From Flavobacteriaceae bacterium YJPT1-3 (GTDB lineage Bacteria; Bacteroidota; Bacteroidia; Flavobacteriales; Flavobacteriaceae), in contig CP123444.1 of NCBI GenBank assembly GCA_029866965.1, forward strand, positions 1,529,501-1,593,500: DNA of 64,000 nucleotides, read 5' to 3'. Shown piece by piece: positions 25,986 to 34,998 of this stretch (its first letter is position 1; each line of letters begins with the position of its first letter). Both the position numbers and the translations under genes were made by a program. The notes below the pieces were generated by a model. The model was not told the origin of the DNA. It was given only the letters and a program-made list of their open reading frames with translations, and ran no database searches.

Positions 25986-28277
25986 ATGAGAACAACTACG
26001 CTTAATCGGGCACTAATCGCTCTGGTGACCTTAATGACCTGCTTGGGTCATGCACAGTATGCCAATATCAATGACCTGGACCCGGTCGTTGAAGCCAAGA
26101 TCGATTCCATAATCCAATTGATGACCATCGAAGAAAAGGTGGGTCAAATGAACCAGTACAACGGGAGCTGGGACCTTACCGGATCTCCGTCAAACATGGG
26201 CGATCAGGAAAAACTGGAACAATTGAAAAAGGGGCAGGTAGGCTCTATGCTGAATGTATTGACCGCAGAGGCCACCCGGGAGGCGCAACGTCTGGTGATG
26301 GAGAATACGCGTCTCAAAATCCCTTTGATTTTTGGATATGATGTTATTCATGGATATAAAACTATGTTTCCCATACCCTTGGGAGAAACAGCCAGTTGGG
26401 ATATGGAAGCCCTGGAAAAAGGAGCCAGTATTGCGGCTAAAGAAACCGCAGCGGCCGGTGTACATTGGACCTTTGCACCCATGATCGACGTTTCTCGAGA
26501 CGCTCGATGGGGACGCATCATGGAAGGGGCCGGGGAAGATCCTTACCTCAATGCAGTGGCCGGAGTGGCGCGTATACGGGGGTTTCAGGGGCAGGATTTA
26601 GCCAGTACAGCTACCATCGCTGCTTGTGCCAAACATTTCGCGGCTTATGGTTTCGCGGAAGCGGGAAGAGATTACAATACCGTCAATATGGGAGAGTCAG
26701 AACTTCAGAATGCCGTATTACTCCCCTTTAAAGCGGCATCCGAAGCCGGAGCAGCCACGTTTATGAATGCCTTTAATGAGATCGATGGGGTGCCTTCCAC
26801 GGCCAGCACCTATCTGCAACGCGAAGTATTGAAAGGAAATTGGGATTATAAAGGCTTCGTCGTCTCCGATTGGGGTTCCATCAGTGAAATGATCACCCAC
26901 GGTTTTGCTCGGGATAAAATGGAAGCAGCACGCTACGCCGTGACAGCGGGCAGTGATATGGATATGGAAGGCCATGTGTATGAAGTGGAACTAAAAGAGC
27001 TTACTGAAAAGGGTACTGTAGAAGAAGCCTTGCTTGACGATGCAGTGCGTAGAATACTTCGGGTGAAGTTTCAACTGGGGCTCTTTGATGATCCCTACAA
27101 ATACAGCAATGCACAACGCGAAAAGGAAGTGCTCTTGGCGCCGGAACATTTGGAAGCGGCTCGCGATATTGCGAAAAAGTCCATTGTCCTTCTTAAAAAT
27201 GAAAAGAACATGCTTCCCTTAAAAAATACGCTTAAAAGCATTGCGGTGATCGGTCCTTTGGCCGATGACAAAGATGCTCCATTAGGGAATTGGCGCGCAC
27301 AAGCCGTGCCTAATTCAGCAGTATCCGTCTTGGAAGGAATCCGAGCGGCCAAGCCTTCGGGAACCCAAATATATTATGCAAAAGGGGCTGAGCTTTCTAT
27401 CGGAGAACGCAGTTTCTTGATGCCGGTCACGATTAATGAAACGGATACTTCCGGTTTTGAGGAGGCGGTCGCTGCCGCGAAAAAGTCCGAAGTCGTGATC
27501 ATGGTCCTGGGAGAGGACGCTTTCCAATCGGGCGAAGGTCGAAGCCAGGTGGACATTCAACTGGCGGGAGTGCAACAGGAATTATTGGATGCTGTACGTG
27601 CTGTCAATGAGAACATCATTCTGGTCTTGATGAACGGACGCCCCTTGGATATCAGTACGCCTAGTGAGCAATCCAAAGCGGTACTAGAAACCTGGTTGTT
27701 GGGTTCAGAATCCGGACATGCCATTGCTGATGTCTTATTTGGCAAATACAATCCTTCCGGAAAATTACCGGTATCCTTTCCACGCAGTGTCGGACAGGAG
27801 CCTTTGTACTACAATCAAAAAAATACAGGGAGACCCTCCAACCCCATCCACGTGACCTATTCGGGCTATATCGACTCTCCTAAAGATGCGTTATACCCTT
27901 TTGGATACGGATTGAGTTACACCACCTTTTCCTACGGGGCGCCAAGTTTGAGTGCCGGTAGTCTCAAAGGATCTGGAGAAGTCACCTTATCAGTGCCGGT
28001 AACGAATACAGGTAACTACGAGGGGAAAGAAGTGGTGCAACTGTACATCCGGGATCGGGTGGCCAGTCGGACACGTCCTGTTAAAGAACTGCGCGATTTT
28101 GAAGGGGTCACCTTAAAGCCCGGAGAAACGAAAACGGTACAATTTACTATCAGTTCAAAAACCCTGGAGTTTTATTCCATCAACAACCTCTGGGAAGCCG
28201 AAACCGGAAATTTTGATCTGATGGTGGGAGGAAACTCACGAGATGTGCTGTCGGTGCCATTGTCCTATGAAAAGTAA
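25986..28277 (+). CDS. bglX: Beta-glucosidase BglX, glycoside hydrolase family 3
   Basis: The 763-residue periplasmic enzyme has a signal peptide (1 to about 23, GHAQ). It contains the GH3 N-terminal TIM barrel (MTIEEKVGQMNQY, FGYDVIHGYKTMFPIPLGE, KHFAAYGFAEAGRDY), the catalytic nucleophile Asp295 in GFVVSDWGS, the alpha/beta sandwich (IVLLKNEKNMLPL, VMVLGEDAFQSGEGRSQ, LETWLLGSESGHAIADVLFG) and a C-terminal fibronectin-III-like domain (VTNTGNYEGKEVVQLYIRD). It would remove terminal beta-linked glucose from oligosaccharides. It is monocistronic, and no SusCD genes adjoin it; the nearest pair is 18 kb away. Confidence 0.95.
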   Translation: MRTTTLNRALIALVTLMTCLGHAQYANINDLDPVVEAKIDSIIQLMTIEEKVGQMNQYNGSWDLTGSPSNMGDQEKLEQLKKGQVGSMLNVLTAEATREAQRLVMENTRLKIPLIFGYDVIHGYKTMFPIPLGETASWDMEALEKGASIAAKETAAAGVHWTFAPMIDVSRDARWGRIMEGAGEDPYLNAVAGVARIRGFQGQDLASTATIAACAKHFAAYGFAEAGRDYNTVNMGESELQNAVLLPFKAASEAGAATFMNAFNEIDGVPSTASTYLQREVLKGNWDYKGFVVSDWGSISEMITHGFARDKMEAARYAVTAGSDMDMEGHVYEVELKELTEKGTVEEALLDDAVRRILRVKFQLGLFDDPYKYSNAQREKEVLLAPEHLEAARDIAKKSIVLLKNEKNMLPLKNTLKSIAVIGPLADDKDAPLGNWRAQAVPNSAVSVLEGIRAAKPSGTQIYYAKGAELSIGERSFLMPVTINETDTSGFEEAVAAAKKSEVVIMVLGEDAFQSGEGRSQVDIQLAGVQQELLDAVRAVNENIILVLMNGRPLDISTPSEQSKAVLETWLLGSESGHAIADVLFGKYNPSGKLPVSFPRSVGQEPLYYNQKNTGRPSNPIHVTYSGYIDSPKDALYPFGYGLSYTTFSYGAPSLSAGSLKGSGEVTLSVPVTNTGNYEGKEVVQLYIRDRVASRTRPVKELRDFEGVTLKPGETKTVQFTISSKTLEFYSINNLWEAETGNFDLMVGGNSRDVLSVPLSYEK

Positions 28278-28279
28278 TC

Positions 28280-29119
28280 TTACTGGCGCTGAGATCGCGC
28301 TTTTACCCAAACATTGAGCAATAAGCCAAAGACCACCAGTAGCATACCCAGAATGGGCCAGAGCGAATAGGTTTCGTCAAAGAAGAGAAATCCAAAGAAC
28401 AGGGCATAGACCAATTCCATGTATTTGATGGGAGCCACGGTATTGGTGTCGGCTAATTGAAAGGCCCGGGTGAGAAATACCTGGCCAATCAATCCCAACA
28501 CGCCTATGCTACAGACCCAAAACCACTCCAGACCTTGGGGCCAGCGCCAGTGCGCCACAAAGAACAAGCTGCCCACGATCGAGAAAACCATAAAGTAATT
28601 GATGATGGTGAGGTAATGTTCGCGGGACCCCAGGTAACGCACGATCACAAACACGGCGCCCACCATGAGTGAGGAAAGCAAAATCAGCGCAAAGCTGAGC
28701 GCATCAATCCGGATGTCTACGCCCTTCATCACGGCCGCACCTACCAGGGAGATGATCAGGGCTATCCATTGCCAGAAATGAACCCGTTCTCGGAGCAAAA
28801 AGAAGGCCAGAATAACGCTGAATATCGGAGCGGTATAGCGCAAGGCGACTGCAGAGCCCAAAGGGATGCGTTGAATAACCAAAAAGAAGAGAGCTAAAGA
28901 AATGAAGCTTAGTAGTCCGCGAAGGCTTAACCAAAAGCGGTGCTTTCCGAGGATTGGTATTTTTTTGTAGAGCATCCAGGGGAAAATAAAGACAAAAGTG
29001 CCTATCGCCCTAAAAAAGACCACTTGCAAGGGATGGAAGTCTTCGAGGTATTTCGCCAGCAGATTCATCCAGGCAAAGGCAAAAGCTGCGATCAGCATGT
29101 AAAGGATTCCTCGGGTCAC
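28280..29119 (-). CDS. EamA/DMT superfamily transporter
   Basis: The 279-residue protein has ten predicted helices in two five-helix EamA halves. The first half shows MLIAAFAFAWMNLLAKYLED and the second VAPIKYMELVYALFFGFLFF, with SAVALRYTAPIFSVILAFFLL between. DMT proteins of this size export or exchange small metabolites; the substrate cannot be read from the sequence. It ends 3 bp from the bglX stop on the opposite strand, so the two genes converge with almost no spacer. The 278 bp before its start contain no recognisable gene. Confidence 0.88.
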   Translation of the reverse strand: MTRGILYMLIAAFAFAWMNLLAKYLEDFHPLQVVFFRAIGTFVFIFPWMLYKKIPILGKHRFWLSLRGLLSFISLALFFLVIQRIPLGSAVALRYTAPIFSVILAFFLLRERVHFWQWIALIISLVGAAVMKGVDIRIDALSFALILLSSLMVGAVFVIVRYLGSREHYLTIINYFMVFSIVGSLFFVAHWRWPQGLEWFWVCSIGVLGLIGQVFLTRAFQLADTNTVAPIKYMELVYALFFGFLFFDETYSLWPILGMLLVVFGLLLNVWVKARSQRQ

Positions 29120-29397
29120 GAATTGCGAAGTTAAAAAGTAAAGGAACGAAAATTAAGAGGAGCGGTCTTAAAAATCCTGAACAAGATAACTTCAATACTT
29201 GATCATTGATTACCGCTGTTAAAAATTAAAACCTACTGTCCCTTAGTGCAAAGGGGGAAGATTCCAAATAAAATCTCAAACGGAAAAGGATCTCTCGCGT
29301 CAGCTTCTCTCTGTCGGAATGACTCATTTTTTTGCAAAGCTTTATACTTTGGGTTTACCGGACGAAAAATTCGCGAAAGCTTAAAGCAAAAATTCTC

Positions 29398-31170
29398 TCA
29401 ATTGATCTTTTCGATCAGTAAGTACGACTGATCATTGCGCACCGTTAAATTGCCTGTGGAGGTGGAAAAGTTTATTCTAAAATCAATGATTCCCGTAGCG
29501 GCTGTAATCACTACAACTCCGGCCATAGGAGCGTCACTAAAAGTGGAATTATTGCTTCCTGTGGTCACTGTACCTTGAGCTACCGTCGAAGCATTAAGGT
29601 CGGTACCGTCCAAACGCATGGTATAGTCATAGGAACCATCTTGACTCAAGCGCATACTGGAATGCACCTTATACACCCCCTGTGGAAGGGTGAGTGAAGT
29701 ACCCGTGAAACTGGTGCCCGTGATGCTGTTGTACTCCTCGGTGTCAAAATTGAAAATAGTTGCCGTACTGCCCACAGAACCCCCTGAGTATCTGCGCATC
29801 ATAACCCCGGTGCTAGCAGGAGCCTGCCAGATGGCGGTTCCGTTAGCGTCACTAGTCAATACGCTACCAGCGGCCTGATTCCCGTCTACATAGCGTAAAC
29901 TGCCCTCTACCTGTAACGTTTCCTGAGGATTATTCGTGCCTATTCCCACATTGTCTCCGTTTCCGAGAATGATGGTATTGTCATTAGGTGCGATAGTCGC
30001 TGCTCCAATGGCCACAGCCTCATTTCCGGTCGCACTGGCCTCGTCTCCAATGGCTATGCTTTCAGTATTAGACGCTACCGCATTTTTACCGATGGCAATG
30101 CTTTGTGTTCCAGAAGCCGTGGCATTATCTCCTAACGCGAGGGCATCGTTAGCAGAAGCAACAGCTTCATCTCCAATGGCTAGAGCTCTAAAATTGGTTG
30201 CCTGCGCACCGTCTCCAATTGCGATAGTTCCATTGATACTGGCCAAGGCATCATCGCCAATGGCAATAGATCGGTCTCCGTAGGCCTCGGCATTATCTCC
30301 AATGGCGATGGCATCAATGCCTATATCTGAGGTGTTGTCTCTATCACGCGTAGAAGCATCATCTCCAATGGCGATAGAGTTAGCTCCATTAGCATCGGCG
30401 TTGTCTCCAATTGCAATTGTACCATTGTCGCGGGCATCTGAGCTATTTCCTATAGCTATAGATTCTGTGCCAAAGGCGTCAGCACCATCACCCAGAGCTA
30501 CGGCACTTAAATTTTGAGCTTGAGCGTCAAATCCTAAAGCGATGGCTTGTATCCCGTTTGAGATCGCACTTTCACCAATAGCGACCGCATCATCAGCACT
30601 ACTTACACTATTGGCTCCTAGAGAAATTCCTCTTATATTCTGAGCAGTTGCATTGGTTCCAATAGCTATGGCATTGATTGCAGTAGTGGTCGCTGAGAAT
30701 CCTATGGCTAAGGCATCATCTGCAGTATTGGATGAGTTTCGACCTAGGTTGATCGCATCGTTGATAGCGAATAAACCAATGGGAATATTATTTACTCTAA
30801 ATTCTAGGGCCTCATTGTTGGTGCTTCCAAGAAATTCAGTGCCGGAGAGCGCATTTCCATTTAGGTCCCAGGCGTTCTGTGTACCCGTGGTTAACAGGCT
30901 CCAATTGCTACCGTTCCAATAATAAAAACCGGGGGCCACATCACCTGTGGTAGCTGTATTGTAAACCAATAAACTTTCTACCGGACTTGTTATCGTAGTA
31001 GTATCTGAAGTGCCGTTTAGGGCGACTCGTGGAATCAAAATTCCCTGATTGGTCGATACGACATCTAGAACACTAGAGGGATCTGGGCTCGTCGTGTTGA
31101 TTCCGACTTGCGCAGATGAAGTAAGAGAAACAACAGTTGCAAAAAAAAGGCATTTAAGAAGACGTGTCAT
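29398..31170 (-). CDS. Surface protein with 18 YadA-head-type 14-residue repeats
   Basis: The 590-residue protein has a signal peptide (MTRLLKCLFFATVVSLTSSA). The ATG at 31170 is preferred to one 16 codons upstream because it begins the signal. Residues 20-150 resemble the N-terminal region of Bacteroidetes tail-fibre-like proteins (VGINTTSPDPSSVLDVVS). Residues 153-404 contain 18 repeats of the SIAIGDxAxAxG type, at exact 14-residue spacing except one of 22 (265 to 287). Then comes VGIGTNNPQETLQVEG and a beta-rich C-terminal domain that may be C1q/TNF-like. No YadA membrane anchor and no clear T9SS sorting tail are present. Probably a trimeric exported fibre or adhesin; function unknown. Confidence 0.82.
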   Translation of the reverse strand: MTRLLKCLFFATVVSLTSSAQVGINTTSPDPSSVLDVVSTNQGILIPRVALNGTSDTTTITSPVESLLVYNTATTGDVAPGFYYWNGSNWSLLTTGTQNAWDLNGNALSGTEFLGSTNNEALEFRVNNIPIGLFAINDAINLGRNSSNTADDALAIGFSATTTAINAIAIGTNATAQNIRGISLGANSVSSADDAVAIGESAISNGIQAIALGFDAQAQNLSAVALGDGADAFGTESIAIGNSSDARDNGTIAIGDNADANGANSIAIGDDASTRDRDNTSDIGIDAIAIGDNAEAYGDRSIAIGDDALASINGTIAIGDGAQATNFRALAIGDEAVASANDALALGDNATASGTQSIAIGKNAVASNTESIAIGDEASATGNEAVAIGAATIAPNDNTIILGNGDNVGIGTNNPQETLQVEGSLRYVDGNQAAGSVLTSDANGTAIWQAPASTGVMMRRYSGGSVGSTATIFNFDTEEYNSITGTSFTGTSLTLPQGVYKVHSSMRLSQDGSYDYTMRLDGTDLNASTVAQGTVTTGSNNSTFSDAPMAGVVVITAATGIIDFRINFSTSTGNLTVRNDQSYLLIEKIN

Positions 31171-31295
31171 AAACTCTAAGATTTGGGAGCTAAAGGTACT
31201 TAAAAATGGATAAATCATTGACCAACTGTGTTTTCAAGTTGGGTAACGTACCGTCCTTTGCGCTAAGAGAAGGTGTAGGAATCATTTTCAGGCAA

Positions 31296-31327
31296 CAAAA
31301 AAGCAAGCCCAGAGGCTTGCTTTTTTT
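31296..31327. terminator. Bidirectional intrinsic terminator next to the acyl-CoA dehydrogenase gene
   Basis: Stem GCAAGCC/GGCTTGC (31303-31309 with 31314-31320) is flanked by A-run and T-run, so it can end transcription on either strand. It lies 20 bp after the minus-strand acyl-CoA dehydrogenase stop. Confidence 0.85.
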
Positions 31328-31347
31328 ATCTGTTGAGTACTGTTCGT

Positions 31348-32490
31348 TTACCCTTTTAGGATACTTCTGGAGATCACGATCTTCTGTATTTCAGAAGTCC
31401 CTTCGTAGATCTGTGTAATCTTAGCGTCACGCATGAGGCGTTCGACATGGTATTCTTTCACAAAACCATTGCCTCCATGAATCTGAACCGCTTCTACACT
31501 CTGTTCCATGGCTACTTTGGAGGCGTATAGTTTGGCCATAGCGCTGGAAAGATCGTAGTTTCTTCCGGCGTCTTTGTCGCAGGCCGCTTTCATCACCAGA
31601 TGACGAGCCGCTTCAATTTCCGTATACATGTCCGCCAACTTAAATGCGATGGCTTGATGATTCGCGATCTCCGTTCCAAAAGCTTTGCGCTCCTGGCTGT
31701 ATTTGAGGGCCATTTCATAAGCTCCTGAAGCAATGCCCAGGGCCTGTGCGGCAATCCCAATACGTCCGCCGGAAAGGGTTTTCATGGCGAATTTGAATCC
31801 GAAACCATCTTCCCCTATGCGATTTTCTTTAGGTACCTTGACATCGTTAAATTGTAAGGTATGGGTGTCGCTTCCGCGGATGCCCAGCTTGTCTTCTTTA
31901 GGCCCCACTTCAAATCCTTCCATGCCTTTCTCAACGATAAAGGCATTGATCCCGCGGTGTCCTTTGTCGCGGTCCGTTTGTGCGATTACCAAATACACAT
32001 CCGAACGCCCGCCGTTAGTGATCCAGTTTTTGGTTCCGTTCAGTAAGTAATGATCTCCCTTATCGATGGCCGTGGTAGCCTGTGAAGTAGCGTCAGAACC
32101 GGCTTCGGGTTCGCTGAGACAGAAAGCACCCACATACTCACCGGTGGTTAATTTGGTCAGGTATTTTTCTTTTTGTGCTTCGGTTCCATATTCCTGAATT
32201 CCATAGCAGACCAACGAATTATTGACCGAAACAATGACCGAGGCCGAAGCATCAATTTTCGATAATTCTTCCATGACAAGCACATAGGCGACCGTATCCA
32301 TTCCACTTCCACCGTATTCCGGTTTGGTCATGATGCCCATAAAGCCGAGATCCGCCATTTTCTGTACCAATTCAGCCGGGAATTCTTGCTTCTCATCCCG
32401 CTCGATCACGCCGGAAAGCAGTTCTGTTTGTGCAAATTCGCGAGCAGCATCCCGCACCATCATATGTTCTTCGGTAAGCGTAAAATCCAT
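31348..32490 (-). CDS. Acyl-CoA dehydrogenase
   Basis: The 380-residue FAD enzyme has the full acyl-CoA dehydrogenase pattern: FCLSEPEAGSDATSQATTA, NGTKNWITNGG, KLGIRGSDTHTLQFNDV, the arginine-rich YSQERKAFGTEIANHQAI, and the C-terminal QIHGGNGFVKEYHVERLMRD followed by IYEGTSEIQKIVISR. The Glu in the final YEGTSE segment is the usual catalytic base of short/medium-chain members. It desaturates acyl-CoA at C2-C3 in beta-oxidation or branched-chain catabolism; chain length is not decided. It is monocistronic, with a -7 box at 32532-32539 and a strong terminator. Confidence 0.93.
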   Translation of the reverse strand: MDFTLTEEHMMVRDAAREFAQTELLSGVIERDEKQEFPAELVQKMADLGFMGIMTKPEYGGSGMDTVAYVLVMEELSKIDASASVIVSVNNSLVCYGIQEYGTEAQKEKYLTKLTTGEYVGAFCLSEPEAGSDATSQATTAIDKGDHYLLNGTKNWITNGGRSDVYLVIAQTDRDKGHRGINAFIVEKGMEGFEVGPKEDKLGIRGSDTHTLQFNDVKVPKENRIGEDGFGFKFAMKTLSGGRIGIAAQALGIASGAYEMALKYSQERKAFGTEIANHQAIAFKLADMYTEIEAARHLVMKAACDKDAGRNYDLSSAMAKLYASKVAMEQSVEAVQIHGGNGFVKEYHVERLMRDAKITQIYEGTSEIQKIVISRSILKG

Positions 32491-32531
32491 AGAAAAAGTG
32501 AATAGATTAGAAGAAATTCAAAATTTGAGTG

Positions 32532-32539
32532 CAAAGATA
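32532..32539 (-). promoter_or_regulatory. Candidate -7 box of the acyl-CoA dehydrogenase gene
   Basis: TATCTTTG on the minus strand, 41 nt before the start codon at 32490, in the divergent gap with anmK. Confidence 0.45.
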
Positions 32540-32586
32540 CTTGATTATTCCATTTTTGTGAATCATTCTTTCTTAATTTTAAGGAT

Positions 32587-33693
32587 ATGAAAAGCAATAT
32601 ATATAGGGTCATCGGGGTAATGAGCGGAACCTCCCTCGATGGTATTGATTGCGCTTACGTGCGCATCAAAAAAACGCCGCAGTATAATTTTGAGTGGCTG
32701 GCTACGGAAACCATTCCTTATGACACGAATTGGCAGCAGCAACTGTCCGGAGCACTGCAGTTAAGCAAAGAAGAACGCGATCAACTGGATCAGGAATACA
32801 CTCGGTACCTGACTCAGGTGGTGGGCGATTTTATGAAGCGCCATTCCATTGATGCCGTAGATGCGATCTGCTCGCACGGTCACACGGTTTTGCATATGCC
32901 TGAGGAAGGAGTTACGCTTCAGATCGGGAATCAGTCTGCTTTCGCGAAAGCGTTAAAAACCCGGGTCGTCTGTGACTTTAGGGTCAAAGATGTTGCCCTG
33001 GGAGGCCAGGGTGCCCCTCTTGTACCTATTGGTGATCAAATTTTCTTTGACGATTATGCCTACTGCCTGAATCTGGGCGGAATCGCCAATTGCTCGTACG
33101 AAAGAGACGGCACTCGTTTGGCTTATGACATTTGTCCGGTCAATACGGTGTTGAATGCATTGGCGCAGCGTTTGGGGAAGAGCTTTGATAATGGGGGCGA
33201 AGTAGCGCGAAGCGGACAGGTGAATAACCGCTTGTTGGATCAACTGAACGCCCTCGATTTTTATCACAAAGGACCCCCTAAGTCTTTAGGTATGGAATGG
33301 ATCAATGCCCAATTCTTTCCGCTTCTGGAACAGAGTGAGCTTGCTGTAAAAGATCTTTTAGCCACCTGTACGGAGCACATTGCCATTCAAATTTCCCGGG
33401 CCATAGCGGCAACTCCTGAACAGGATATTTTAGTGACCGGTGGTGGGGCCTATAACGCATACCTTATCGAACGGATGCGATTTCACAGCGCGGGCTATTA
33501 CAAGGTGCCCAAGCCTCAATTGATTGATTTTAAAGAAGCGTTGATATTTGCCCTGTTGGGAGTGCTGCGTTTGGAAGGCAAAACCAATATTTTGGCCAGT
33601 GTCACCGGTGCCAGTCACGATCATTCTTCCGGTAAAATTTTCGATTCAGCTGGTATTGAGCTGCTTGAGAATTCGGAAAAGAGTGATTCATAA
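32587..33693 (+). CDS. anmK: Anhydro-N-acetylmuramic acid kinase
   Basis: The 368-residue sugar kinase opens with the diagnostic VIGVMSGTSLDGIDCAYV and has SHGHTVLHMPEEGVTLQIGN, VCDFRVKDVALGGQGAPLVP, NLGGIANCSY and DILVTGGGAYNAYL, all AnmK signatures. It phosphorylates and opens 1,6-anhydroMurNAc to MurNAc-6-phosphate during cell-wall recycling. Length is normal. The gene is divergent from the acyl-CoA dehydrogenase and 42 bp ahead of the dehydrogenase gene, which has its own promoter box. A GCTTTCGCGAAAGC copy at 32938 is read as AFAKA. Confidence 0.95.
   Translation: MKSNIYRVIGVMSGTSLDGIDCAYVRIKKTPQYNFEWLATETIPYDTNWQQQLSGALQLSKEERDQLDQEYTRYLTQVVGDFMKRHSIDAVDAICSHGHTVLHMPEEGVTLQIGNQSAFAKALKTRVVCDFRVKDVALGGQGAPLVPIGDQIFFDDYAYCLNLGGIANCSYERDGTRLAYDICPVNTVLNALAQRLGKSFDNGGEVARSGQVNNRLLDQLNALDFYHKGPPKSLGMEWINAQFFPLLEQSELAVKDLLATCTEHIAIQISRAIAATPEQDILVTGGGAYNAYLIERMRFHSAGYYKVPKPQLIDFKEALIFALLGVLRLEGKTNILASVTGASHDHSSGKIFDSAGIELLENSEKSDS
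32938..32951. repeat. Iterated palindrome GCTTTCGCGAAAGC in anmK
   Basis: Perfect copy; codons give AFAKAL after QS. Confidence 0.85.
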
Positions 33694-33709
33694 ACGCTGG
33701 CGAAGTTGC

Positions 33710-33717
33710 TATATTTG
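33710..33717 (+). promoter_or_regulatory. Candidate -7 box TATATTTG of the Glu/Leu/Phe/Val dehydrogenase gene
   Basis: Exact TAnnTTTG match 18 nt before the ATG at 33736; the -33 region is weak. Confidence 0.5.
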
Positions 33718-33735
33718 CATCCCTAAAATGAGGAA

Positions 33736-34968
33736 ATGGATATAAACGAATTACTTCAACGCTACGAAACCAAGGAACCGGAAATTGTCTTTCACTGGAA
33801 CGATCCGGAAACGGATGCGGAAGGCTGGACTGTCATCAATTCCCTTCGCGGAGGCGCAGCCGGGGGAGGGACTCGTATGCGTATGGGATTGGATCAGAAC
33901 GAGGTGCTCTCGCTGGCCAAAACCATGGAGGTTAAATTCACCGTGTCCGGACCGGCCATTGGAGGCGCTAAAAGCGGTATTAACTTCGATCCCGGAGATC
34001 CTAGAAAAAAAGGGGTTTTAGAGCGCTGGTATAAGGCGGTTTCACCCTTGCTCAAAAGTTATTACGGTACGGGGGGAGATCTTAATGTGGACGAGATTCA
34101 CGAAGTCATCCCAATCACCGAGGAAAGCGGGGTCTGGCATCCACAGGAAGGCGTGTTTAACGGTCATTTTAAGCCTACGGAAGCCGATAAGATCAATCGG
34201 ATTGGTCAGTTGCGACAGGGAGTGATCAAAGTGATCGAAAATCCCGAATTCTCTCCAGACGTAACCCGGAAGTATACTGTGGCCGACATGATCACGGGCT
34301 TCGGCGTAGCGGAAGCCGCTAAACATTATTACGAAATTTACGGAGGAGGCATCGAAGGCAAGCGAGCCGTGGTGCAGGGTTTCGGGAACGTGGGTTCAGC
34401 AGCGGCCTATTATCTATCCCAAATGGGAGCTAAGGTGGTTGGGATCATCGACCGTGCCGGGGGTCTCATTAAGGAGGAAGGCTTCTCTTTCGAGGAAATC
34501 AAACAACTCTTCTTAGATAAAAAAGGAAATACCCTGGCGGCACATGATCTGATTCCTTTTGACGAAATGAACGAACGGGTCTGGAAGCTGGAGACGGAAA
34601 TCTTTGCGCCCTGTGCCGCATCCCGTCTCATCACCAAAGAACAAATCGCTCAAATGATTGATACCGGCTTAGAGGTCATATCTTGCGGAGCTAATGTGCC
34701 TTTCGCTGACAAGGAGATATTCTTTGGACCCATTATGGAGTACACCGATGGTCAGGTCAGTTTAATCCCTGATTTTATATCCAATTGCGGGATGGCTCGT
34801 GTATTTGCCTACTTTATGGAGCGTAAGGTTCAGATGACCGATGATGCCATCTTTAATGATACCTCCATGACTATCCGCAATGCCATTCAAAATACCTTTG
34901 ATCAAAACAGCAGCCGAAAAAATATCAGTAGGACTGCTTTTGAAATTGCCCTAAAACAGTTAATTTAA
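33736..34968 (+). CDS. Glu/Leu/Phe/Val family amino-acid dehydrogenase
   Basis: The 410-residue NAD(P)-dependent enzyme has the dimerisation/catalytic half (SLRGGAAGGGTRMRMGL, VKFTVSGPAIGGAKSGIN with the catalytic lysine, GTGGDLNVDE) and the Rossmann half (RAVVQGFGNVGSAAAYYLSQ, then FAPCAASRLI, SCGANVPFAD). It interconverts an amino acid and its 2-oxo acid with ammonia. The sequence alone does not separate glutamate from branched-chain substrates. Its own -7 box is present; nhaB follows 30 bp later and may be co-transcribed. Confidence 0.9.
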   Translation: MDINELLQRYETKEPEIVFHWNDPETDAEGWTVINSLRGGAAGGGTRMRMGLDQNEVLSLAKTMEVKFTVSGPAIGGAKSGINFDPGDPRKKGVLERWYKAVSPLLKSYYGTGGDLNVDEIHEVIPITEESGVWHPQEGVFNGHFKPTEADKINRIGQLRQGVIKVIENPEFSPDVTRKYTVADMITGFGVAEAAKHYYEIYGGGIEGKRAVVQGFGNVGSAAAYYLSQMGAKVVGIIDRAGGLIKEEGFSFEEIKQLFLDKKGNTLAAHDLIPFDEMNERVWKLETEIFAPCAASRLITKEQIAQMIDTGLEVISCGANVPFADKEIFFGPIMEYTDGQVSLIPDFISNCGMARVFAYFMERKVQMTDDAIFNDTSMTIRNAIQNTFDQNSSRKNISRTAFEIALKQLI

Positions 34969-34998
34969 GCTTTTTTAAGGCCAACTAAATAGAGATCT

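Noticed and set aside
29120-29397. Possible small gene or element in the gap upstream of the EamA transporter
   Set aside because: Contains a partial copy of the iterated palindrome and a stray TATACTTTG-like box, but no plausible start, frame or hairpin-plus-U terminator.
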